Assembly (NCBI GenBank): GCA_005784505.1 | Contig: VCAZ01000125.1 | Span: 953,001-1,017,000, forward strand | Direction: 5' to 3' | DNA length: 64,000 nt | From: Bagarius yarrelli | Taxonomy: Eukaryota; Chordata; Actinopteri; Siluriformes; Sisoridae | In this document: positions 44,901 to 57,000 of the stretch, one piece after another | Position numbering within the stretch: the first letter of the stretch is position 1 | Layout: every line of letters begins with the position of its first letter | The notes under the pieces: model-generated | Told to the model about the DNA's origin: nothing | Seen by the model: only the letters and a program-made list of their open reading frames with translations | The model's database searches: none | Translations under genes and position numbers: made by a program

Positions 44901-47900
44901 CAAGAGGTGAGAGGGGGTGCTGGCTGTAAACCCCCAACTGCCCCGGGACAGGAGCGGGCAGTTATACCGTGCAGTAACACTGGGCTGGCAGCTGTGTCTG
45001 TCTGACATTTAACCTCTTGTCAACTTTCCGCCGTTTTCTCGCAGGGGAATTGCTATCCTCTCACCCTCTTTCTCCTGCTACTCACTGTTGGCATCTACAG
45101 AAACTCGGAAACCCGACAGGGAGAAGTCTCCCTCTGTTGAACCGCATGCCGCTTCTCAGTCTGCTGTATAATGCTTATTAAACTATAATGCTAACCCCTG
45201 AATTCAGCAGCGTATAAATGGCAGAATTACAAATGGCTGCAGCTTTCAGACTACTAGGCCTAGCATGTTCTACTCAGTGGTTCTCCTCATAGATTACTGA
45301 TTACAAGACTTAAATCTTGTTAAATACCTGAATATTTCACAACATCCTATTTTAATTGTTGTACAGGTATCAGTGTGTTTGATCTGCTTACTGCTGGGTA
45401 ATCTTTCACTTGCTATTAATACAGATTTGATACTGAAGCAGTGTAATGTTACCACTTTAAATGACCTTTGATATATAACATGAAGTCTTTAAGTAGATAT
45501 TCCACATCAGGTGGTGTAAAACCCTAAAGCAGGTTGATTTCCTATAACAGAATGTCCCAAAGTATGTTATACCGCTTATATTACAGAGATATGTCACTAA
45601 TTATAATCTTTATAACTACAATTCTAATTATATTTTTTCAAGTTAGGATGAATAATCTATTACTACTTTTTAGGATGAATAATCTATTACTACAAAAACA
45701 AGAATGTATTCAAAATGTGTCAGTGTTTGAATCAGGATTTTTATTAATACATTAGAATTACACCTTAAAGGTAAATACAAATTGACTGTAAAAAAAACTC
45801 ACTTGTTAAACCCAGATCTTTTGTTAACCCCTCTCCCCCTCTCCCTCTTACCTTTCTAAGATAATCAAACTATGTGTTAAAAAAATCTTTACGTCTTTCA
45901 GAAACACCTGACAACTTCAAGCAACAGTTTTATCTTGAATTTTATCTTAAATCACTGTCTCTGGATAAGAATATCTTATGTCAACAATTACAATTTTAAA
46001 GATAGCCTTTATTATACAAGTCCCTGTCGATGTTCAGAAGTCACTTCAGAAGTCGATGCACTAATATTTGCCAGACCAACCAACATTTACCTGTTTAATA
46101 AAAATTTAAATTTAGGGGCCGTGCTCCAGGGCCCAGCAGTGGTACCTTTGCAATTCAGGGATTTAAACTCAACCTATAACCAGTAGTCCAACATCTTAAC
46201 CCATTGCCATGCAGCTGGAACTAATGTCAAAAGCATGCTGTTGCTAAAGGAACTTAATTACACCCTTCTGCACAAAATGAAACATTTGTGACAGTTGTCA
46301 CAAGTTCAGTACTAAAGTCAATTTAACAATTAAAAAACAAGTATGACATTAATAGTCTGATAGACATCAAGTATGACACGCAGACATGCAGAATGTATTT
46401 ATGTACAAGAGAAATTGCAAGTAATTTTATTTAAGCTACCAAAACTTTCTTTCCAAATCGTAATTGCCGTGTTTGTCTAATGATTCCTGATTCATTGAAC
46501 AAAATTGCTTCCTGAAATTAATTTATATTTCTTCTCATTTGTTTGACAGTTTAGGGGGGAAAAAACAACAGTTAGAGAAAAATAATCAAACTTCCTGAAT
46601 AAATTACATCATACCTGATGACAGTTTGTTTGACTAGAGACCAGTAGGAGACAATTGGGAAATTTATGTGAGGTTGCCAAAGCAGGAAGAACACTTTGTC
46701 TGTAGTCATTCTTATTTTTTTTTCTCTCCGGATCCCCCACGTACTTCAGTTCTCTTATTTGCTATTTCAGTAATGTCCACATATGTATAAGCTCACTGGA
46801 CAATTTAAAGAAAACTGTCCCTATCCCTGTCTATGCAAAATAAAAATTGTGACCTCAGTGACATGCTTGACATTTTAACTCGATATGGATTAGAAACCGC
46901 TAACGTACAATCGGTATCAGCCCAACAACAGCTAAACTTACATTCACAAAATTGTGAAAACGCACTTACAAAGCTATTGATACATAAAATTCCAACAGAA
47001 ATCATGTTACCTAACCACAGGATCCAAGTAATCAAATCCAGTGACGTATGTAGTCCAGACACATTTACACCTTGATAAACATCCAAAAATGTAACAGGAG
47101 CTGAGCCCAGAATGCAAGTCTTAATCCTGACGTCTGTGCCAACATGAGGCAAACGAAACAAACAAAATGGTTGCTGCACATAACCAGTGTGTAACATGCC
47201 TTATTTGGTACATCAAACGAACAGCTTTTAGCCCTGGTGGTAATATTGTCTTGTGTTTATTTTAGTAAGTTGTCATAATTTTTTAAGGCCAAATGTTTAA
47301 TATGTTTTTTTAAACAATTAAAATTATTGACAATTTATATATCGAAATATAAATATCGATCAGTATGGGGAAAACAGATTACATTTTTGCCATACCACTT
47401 AGCCCCAGTATAACAATCTATATTATCTTGGAGAAATGCTGTTAACTGGATATTTCTTTTTTTGCACTATGCTGTTTAAACATTACAAACTGGTGTGGAT
47501 GAAAATCCAAAAATCAAAGTAAAGAGTGCCATCTGACACCAGCAACCAAGCCACTGTTAGTAATTATTAAAACATTTTCCTTATTGTAGTGTGTGAATTA
47601 AACTTTGATTAGAGCTTAATACGGCTTATAACTTGTAGCTGCATGATTTTGTGCATTGAACCAATGCCACATGATTGCCTGATTGGATAATAGCAGGATA
47701 ATGTGCAAGCAAACAGGGACCAGTAGGTGTTAATTATGAAGAGAATATAGTTTTCACATTTAGTATTTGAACACAGGGATGTCCAGCTTCTGTCTTCAAT
47801 GTTGCCTTCACTATTTTGTATGTGCTTTTGTCAGTTAGTTTTTGTTTTCAGCGTACCCTTGCATATTAATCCTTCTGATCGTTCTTAACCTATATGGTTT

Positions 47901-50900
47901 TTCTGTCACTGATACGAAAAGTCATTTAATACATTGATACTCTTTTTCTAAGAAATGCACAACTAATAGCTTATATCCTATTAACTATAAGCTACTATAA
48001 AGCAAATCCCATAATGCATGACATTTGGGTTCATGTTTACTGTTTATATTGACGTCTCCCTGCTAAGATATATCTGAATCTTTATCCTGTCTGCTATAAA
48101 AATTAGATTTTTTGCTTGAAATTCCAAATAAAAATTTTAAACTAGACTGATTTGTAAATGTGTTTTGCAAAGTATTTGGAGTTTAAAATACTTAAAAGAT
48201 TTTCCAAAAAGAGTTAGTTAATGTGTACACGGGTGTGTTTGTGTGTGTGTGACAGTAATGGCGAGGACAGAAAAAGGAGGCTGTCCAGCTGCAGCGCTGA
48301 CTCGGTGACTGCTGTGTCTCCACGCAGAGTGTCTTGGCGTCAGAAGATTTTTATGAGGGTGGCTTCACCCATGAACAAGGCTTCAGCCTCTATGTACCGG
48401 ACCGGTGTGTAAACATACACAAACATATGTGTGTGTAGAGTCCCAACATTTTTCCTGAATATATGTGCTTTGGTATTGCTTAGTTGTGCTTTTGTATGTA
48501 ACATACAAAACATACAAAAAAATTACCTACAAAAGGTATCCAAGCAGTGCATCAGTTTAAGACATACTACACATCTTATAAAGGACAAGAATGTAGCCAT
48601 GCTAGAATCCTAAAGCACTTCTGCTTGAAGTTTGTTTTTTTAGATTTATTTATATCCACCCTAGTTGTGTTGTGTGAAAGTTGTTTGACACCCTTTTTCT
48701 GGTTCCGGAGTTAAATCGATAACGAAGCAGTGTAACATCAAATTCAGAATTTTACCAAATAGACAGACATAGAATGATATTATATCCCAACATGTAAGCT
48801 TTGTTTTAGAATGTTATTCCACTTGTCTAAAGTTTTGTTTTTTGTATCCGAGCACCAAACAATTAACCACAAACTCTCAAACAAGAAGGCTTGTGGCTAA
48901 AAACACAGCTGTATAGACTATATATCTCTAATTAAAAAAAACAAAAAAAATCTTTTGCATGAATATTGTCAACTGCCCCAACAACAGTTCTTTTCTTAGT
49001 AAGTGGAAGCATGTAAAACAGGTTGTTAACGATACACACCTTTACATACAAATATTTAATTTAGAGATCTTACTTATACAGTAAATGTGTATGGGTGTTG
49101 TTTAGATATGGATGGTAGTGAGCTGCTGCCGCTGTCACCTCGTGCCTTACAGCATGAGCAACATCCTCTATCCGGGATGCTCTCCTCCAATCAGAGCCTG
49201 AGAGGACAGGACGGACGCCGCAGCCCTGCTGATTATAGCGCTCTATGGAAGAAGGCTATCCACCAGCAGATTCTCCTTATCCGGATGGAGAAGGAAAACC
49301 AGCGCTTGGAAGGTTGGTGTCACATATACCTACTATAGGATCCCCTTTATGTATATATATTTGGTTGATTCTATAATTGAAGATACATTAGGTGCTTGCC
49401 AAACACAAGTTACTTCCTTTTTTTGTGTTGGAGTTTGACAGTAAAGAATTGACAGTTTTACAACATTTTATCCAAAATGTCCACTTGTTAGCATAAATGC
49501 TAAGAGCATATGGCACTAATGAAATCATTAGTGCCATGGAATTTTAAATTAGCCAATGTGTGATGATACATTCTGTATTCTTTTTTGGAATTGTGGTAAT
49601 AATTTTGACAGTTTACAAAATAACTCTTGGTGTAAGAATTTTTTAAAATTAAATTGTTTTCTCACAGAACGCACAGACCTTTTACTGCTTAACATCTTAT
49701 CAGTGAGGGAAAGTGACATTACTTCCTGTATTGTACATAGTTACAAGAAATAATTTCACCAATTTAAAGACAAAGTATGGGACGGTTATAGAATGAACAC
49801 AAAATTTATAAGAATTTTTTTGTTAGTTTCAACTTTTATAATTTAATGTGTAGAATTAGGAAATGACCATTTAGAGCTTTTTTAAATAAAAATGTAAAAT
49901 TGTAAAATAAAAAATACACTAATTCATGAGTTCTTGTCTAAATTAAGGTATATCAGACACTTTTTTAGAAAATATTATATTGTTATCGCCTGCAACATTT
50001 TATGATTTATGCAAACAATTTTCTTGCATTATATTAACGCAGAAAACAATAATGGCTTTGAACACCAAATGTACCCACAATAAGAGAATCATCTATATAT
50101 ACACATTAATATATATAAGTCATAGTCATCTGGGTTTGCTTATTTGCCACAAACATGGGACACTGTCATCTACATGTTTATTTGTGGCTTGGCATGTATG
50201 CAGTTATCACTATAGTGTCTGGTTTGCCTCATGGGCTGCGACATATTAGGGGCCCGGTAACTTTCAGTAAGTCGCTTGGCTTTCTGTTGGCTTGAATGCT
50301 GTTGCATCTGCCACAAAGATATATTTAGCCCTGAAATCTTGGGTTAACTTTACATAACTGTTGGAAAGTGCTCTCATTTACCTCTCACCTACATTGCAAA
50401 GTTTGCATAGATAAGAATTTATTGTTGCCCAAAATTAATGGTTTACCATTTTGCAGGTTTAATTTTTATTCAGATGTAACATGAAAATAATTTTTTTTCA
50501 TTTGTTAAATATTGCCCTCTAATGGCCACAAATCGTCAAAGTAATATTTCCTTAAGTGACACGCTGCCACACTGTCTTCCATTCTCCTCTCTTCTCTGCT
50601 TCATGACATGTGATTGTATCCGAGTTGCGTTTGTTGAGGACGGAGGCTGAAAAATGTTTATTTTTGCCAGAAGGTAAGAAAGAGAAAGATGTGCAACTGC
50701 AATGGCTTTGACAAATGGCATGCCCAACATATGTCACTCACAAAACTGATCTAAGGAAAGGCTGTAATGCATCCTAATTAGGGTTGGAAAACTCCAGGCA
50801 TTTTCAAGGCTGGAAACTTTATGAAGATAATCAAATATTTTTGAATTAACAGGAATATATGTGGGATAATGGAAATATATGGGAATTAACAGGAATATAT

Positions 50901-50930
50901 GAAAGATAAAAAATATATGGGGAATAACAG

Positions 50931-51020
<90 letters not shown>

Positions 51021-54000
51021 AATATTGGGAGATGATCGGAATATATGGAAATTAACAGGAATATATGGGAGATGATGAATGAAAATATATGGAAATAACA
51101 GGAATATAGAGCAGATAATAGGAATATACGGGAATTAACAGGCAAATATATAGAGGACAACTGGAATATACGGGAGAGATAATAGGAATATACAGGAATT
51201 AACAGGAATATATCAGTTAATCAAAAATACATTAAAATAAATATATGAAAAGAAATATATATAAATAAATAATACTCTGCAAAATGAAAAAAAAATAATC
51301 TAAAATTTTATAAAAATCTCTTTTGGTGACATTTTAGCATGTCTATTTCTCATTCACATGCACACACAATTTGGTTTCAAATTTGTACTAATTTGCTTTG
51401 CTTTGCAAAAACATGTTTATATATACAGTTTCTATCAATAAATTCCCATAAATTTTTCTATGATTCCTATAAATTCCAGTTAAGTTTCCAACCTTTTTTC
51501 CAAATTTCTCCAAACTTCTAGAGATGAAGTTGCCATGGAAAGTTTTTGAATGCTACAGGAATTCTTTAAGGAATTTTCTGCCCCTTTGTAACCTTAATTA
51601 TATGCAGATGCACTAACTGTAAAATGTGTGTTAACGAAGTAAATGACTGCATTTTAGTCATTTTTTGTCCTGTTTTTAATTGCTGGGGTGTGTGTTTTTT
51701 TTTTTTAAATGGTTTGTTTTTTTACGGTTTGGAATGAGGCTAACTGCATTCTAATTGCATTGCCTTTGTTGATGCTGGTAGAACTGCAGTAGCTGCATAA
51801 GTGCCATGTTCTCTTGTGGATGTTGGAAATAGAAATGCTCATGCCACAAGGGGTTCATTAATTGCTATGGCATCTGTTCTGTCCTTATGGGGATTGTAGT
51901 TAACAGGCCAATTGATGATCGCACACCTGTTTCTGCTCTTGAATTAAAGATCTGATCTGAATGTAATTTTCCTAGGCTACACTGTGCACTAAAGGTGTAT
52001 GGATGTGTGTGCGTGTGTGTGTGTATGGATGTTTGAATCATATTTAGCCAGCCGAGATGAGCTACACATCCGTAAGATGAAGCTGGATTACCAGGAAGTG
52101 GGTGAGTGTCCCACAGAGGTGCAGGCTCTCTGGGAGCAAAAGCTGAACGTGCCTTGTAGGACCAAAGTGCAGTGGAACAAAGACGAGATCCACACTGCCC
52201 TCTGCCAGGGTAACTACAGCTTTCACGTTATTATACAGATGTTTAAAAGTGTTTTAGTATCTTTAATTTCAGTGTTTGTCAATAGTAGGTTTTTTTCTAT
52301 GTTTATACAAATAAACCTTTTTTTATACTGTCTAACAGCGCACGTGTGTGTGTACGTGTTTGTATGTGTTAAGGTGTCCAAAAGAGTCGTCGAGGTGAAG
52401 TGTGGCTGCTTCTATCTCAGCAGTATCGTCTGCGTCATCGTCTACCTCAGCGACAGCAACCTACGGATACACAATACCATGATCTGCTCAAGCAGCTCAC
52501 CACACAGCAGCACGCTATTCTGGTGGATCTGGGTAGTGTACAAGTTATATGGCTTACTTCCAATACTTTCAACTTTTTGTAGCTGATCTGTCAAATAAAT
52601 CATTACATGCTCGTCCTAGAACTACACTCAAACAGACTTGTTTATATGGTTTTTAACACTGCATTACAAACGTACATAAAAATGTTCATAATTATGTCAC
52701 CGTTTTGTGAACTGTAATAACAGTCAAGTAGTATTTTTAATTTGAATTAGAATTAGTGAAGCTGACTTGCGAATTTTAATTTTATTATTGTCAAACATAG
52801 TTTTTTTGAATAACTTTTGGGATTTGGACATGCAGTTATACTGGAAAAGGATAGTTTTCCTATCTTCATAGCCTTAACATTCAGGACTAATGAGTTCATA
52901 CTAATACTGTGCACAGAGCTGTAATATGGGTGGCTCAGTGATTAAGGTGTTGGACTGATAGCAGAAAGACTGGGGTTCGATTTCCAGGACCACCAAGCCA
53001 CCACTGTTGGGCGCCTAAGCAAAGTCTTAGACTTCCATTTGCTTAGTTGTATAAAAGAGATAAACGTAAGTCGCTCTGGATAAGAGGTACTGCCAAATGC
53101 TGTAAATGTAAATACGTACAATACGTATCAAGATACATGTATTATGATAAGGTGCAATATTGTGATAGACAATAATTCAATGTGATAGAACTTTTTTTAA
53201 TAACGGTGATATAATTTTTCAACACCCTGCCAATATTTCGCTATACATCACAGCATTTGTCAATGAATGACGTTTAGCCTTCAGAAAGAGCAGAACACAA
53301 GTGGCTACTTTTGTAGTCTAACCCTGCCTTCACATTTGCCCCACCGACTCTCCCAAGCTCTATTCAACATGGCCGCTGAGTAAACTTTGCTGCGCTCAGA
53401 CCAGTTTCTGGTCATGCACACGCAGCCGTGGGTGGCAGATGCAGATGCAAGATCGTAGTGATTTAAGTTCAAATTGTAGCCATAGACATTAAGGAGGGTG
53501 AGGGATTTAGAAAGAAAGAGAGAGAGAGAGAGAGAGAGAGCGGCAGAGTCACAGAGAGGGGAGAAGAGAGAAATGCCCTAGCATGGTTTACATCTTTGAT
53601 AAAAGCTGCCGGTGTGAAGCCGTAAATCGGTAATAATCGGTATACAAACGCATGCAGTGCTTTTTAGGGGAAATGTCCGGCTGTGACACTTCATATACAT
53701 GACCTGCTTAACAAATTAGTATCTGTTTTATGGGATTGGTAGATTCGGCTGAATAAAGTCTAAATACAAATAAGCTAAATAAACAAATAAATACTAAACA
53801 TTAATTTAACGGTTTTAATTCTAAAATTCTATTGTTTTATTATAGTTTTTGTTTATTTATTTTTTTAATGTTTGAATGTACAGACCTTCACTGGAAGTTT
53901 TTTTGAGGCTTTACTAATGTAATGTTTACTAACTGTATCTTATCGACCAAAATTAAGAACTATATCATGATATAAAAATTTGGCCATATTGCCCAGCTTA

Positions 54001-57000
54001 TTATATTGCATTACATTGCACAACTAACAAAAAAAAAAAGAAGTAAAACAAATGGTTGTTTTAGGGGGGTTTAATTAAATAACTTAAGCATGAATAGTTT
54101 TCAAAATGTAGTTTATATGTGTATCGATAGTAGAGAGGTTGGAATATTCAAACACTATTGTGTAAAAAAAAAAATTATGACAGCTGTGTCGATATTTTTA
54201 CCCAGCCTTATTTTCTAGTTACATCTCTCTTGTCCTCTGTTTTACAGGTCGCACATTCCCCACGCACCAGTACTTCAGTGCACAGCTGGGTGCAGGTCAG
54301 CTCTCTCTCTATAACCTGCTGAAAGCCTACTCTCTCCTGGACACAGAGGTGGGCTACTGCCAGGGCATCAGCTTTGTGGCTGGTGTGCTTCTGCTGCACA
54401 TGAGCGAGGAGCAGGCTTTTGACACACTAAAGTTTCTAATGTACGATCTCGGGCTCCGACGCCAGTACCGGCCTGACATGATCTCTCTGCAGGTGAGAAC
54501 AGTAATCCTTTATTTAGTCCGTAAAGCCACACCTTCTCTAAATATATAGGCTCTCGTGTGGTAACCATTCACTTAAGGAATGCAGCTGATCAGGTTTTTT
54601 TTTTTACAATAGTAGAGCTGATTTATCTTAGAAACCGCTGAGATCTAAACAGCATGAATACAAGCAGTAATAATATAACATTTTTTCAGTAATGGTTGTC
54701 CATTTTGTGTAATTCGTTAGTGTGATCCTTCTTTTTAGCTTGTAGATGTAAGATGTAAGCTTGCCCCCACCGTAAAACCTGCTCTCTGGTTATTCATCAT
54801 CAGCTGTGCTAATGTTTAATCCGTTAGTGAAAGATTTAGCAGCCACGACCAGCTCTTGTACTCGCTTTCTGATCACAGATCACTGTTCTGTGTCCGTGTA
54901 GATCCAGATGTACCAGTTGTCCCGGCTGCTGCATGACTACCACCGTGGTCTGTATTTACACCTGGAGGAGCACGAGATCAGCCCCAGCCTGTATGCAGCA
55001 CCGTGGTTTCTTACACTCTTTGCTTCTCAGTTCCCCCTCGGCTTCGTCTCCCGCATCTTTGGTATGCCGCCGTTCTCAGCTACCCTGTGCATGATGCTGT
55101 TCAACTCTTTAGCAGTTTCTTTTTTAAAATAAATGTGTGTATAAATGTGTGTGCATTGTGTTTGGCAGACCTGCTGTTTGTCCAGGGCACAGATGTGATT
55201 TTTAAGGTGGCCCTGTGTTTGCTGAGCAGCCATGAGGGAGAAATACTGGAGTGTGACAGTTTTGAGAGCATTGTAGACTACCTTAAGACCACCATACCCG
55301 CCCTCACACAGAACCAGATGGAGAAGACAATCACCAAGGTAAAAAGAGAACGTTTTTTTTGTGCTTTTTACTGGAAGAGTAAATCAGTAAACCACACCCT
55401 GTCTGCATGAAGTTTAGCCACAAAGGCTACACAATGTCATGTGACTCTTTGCAAAACAAAAAGAGAACTACACAGAGCATTTAACAGTTATTCACAGGCA
55501 TTTCCCATTTTTACTGCCGTCTCACGCCTGTGCTGATCATCATTTAGAGTAATGACTGGAGTGCACTGTCGTTTAACAGGCTATAGAGATGGACATCTCT
55601 AAGCAGCTGCACGCCTATGAAGTGGAGTACCATGTCCTACAGGATGAGTTGGTGGATGGTGCTCCACTTTCAGAGGAATCGGACAGGCTGGACAAACTGG
55701 AAAAGACCAATGCCCAGCTCAAGAAGCAAAATATGGATCTGTTAGAGAAACTGCAGGTTTGGCTTTGTTTTTAATGTTTAATCTTAATTTTTCTTGTTAC
55801 TTTATTTGAACTGTTAATCTTTTGTGATATACACTAATGACTGGTGTATATTTAAGATACACATGCACAATGTATAAAATTGCACAAGTGTTTCATCACA
55901 AGCTTTACAAAAACTATCACTTTATTAAGCACAGCATGGTTAATAAAGTGATAGTTCACCAAAAAAAAGGGAACATCACTTACATGTTGTTCTAACCCTG
56001 TAAGACCACCTTTCAAAATTGGAACACAATGTAAGCTGTTTTTGAGGGCTTTCTGACCCTCCCATAGACGGCAAGGTAACTACCATGTTTAAGCCCCAGA
56101 AAAACACCAAGATAATCCAACAATTTAGTCGGGGTGTCATCAGTGGGTTAAGACAATAGTTATAAGCAACGATTTTCTTTGTTCAAAGGAAACTAAAATA
56201 TTGACGTTGTTCCAGATATTTGTCTATATGTCCACGACAGCACCATCACGCACGCTTGCATGACCCAGATCTGGTGTAATGACATTGTGCATTGTGCGTT
56301 TTCATGTGCATGCTGTATAAAAGCTATTTAAATTTAAATTCACAATTTAGCATCATTTTAAAAACCAAACCGAAACCAAATATTAATCATTGTAAATTTT
56401 AATAGCTTTTATACAGTGTGTACAGTATGTACAACGTCATCATGACAAATCTGCGGTAACATTGCCATGTGTCTAAAAGAAGCTTCTGTTTGTGGAAGTT
56501 GCTGTATTGCAGCAAAAAAATTCTTGTAGCTTCGTAAAATTACAATTAAACTACTGATGTCAAATGGACACCAATCATATTGGTAGTTTTCTGGGCCTTA
56601 AATGTGGTTTACCTTGCTGTCTATCCTACGAGTTTGGAAAAACATGATTGTGAGTAATTAATGACGAAATGTTCGGGTCTTTAATATTTACACAAATTAG
56701 TGTGATAAAAGCACTAAAGGCTAAAACAAATGAAGTGGTCCAAATGTATTTATATATTTTGTGGAAGACGTAGGAGATATGTTTGTCTGTTTGGTCTGAA
56801 CGTTATGGTAGGCTGTTCTACCTGCCTGTCAACATATGTTTGTTCAAAACTCTGCACACCCTCCTGCAGACAGGATACGTCATCAGCAAATTAATTTACT
56901 GCGGAATAAAAGAGCTGGATTTAAATAGAGCGAAAACCTGAATTAATAACCTTTAGTCGACTACAGGAGCTAAAAGGTGTGAAAGATAACAACATGGTTA

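Larger units (their letters stand above)
45172..48255. other. remainder of tbc1d4 intron 11
   Basis: AT-rich intron DNA with a SINE copy (46114-46214) and dispersed repeat copy 2 (46945-47390). No other exon-like segment seen. Confidence 0.6.

Noticed and set aside
48221..48412. Independent small gene starting at 48221
   Set aside because: It is tbc1d4 exon 12 read through its acceptor region.
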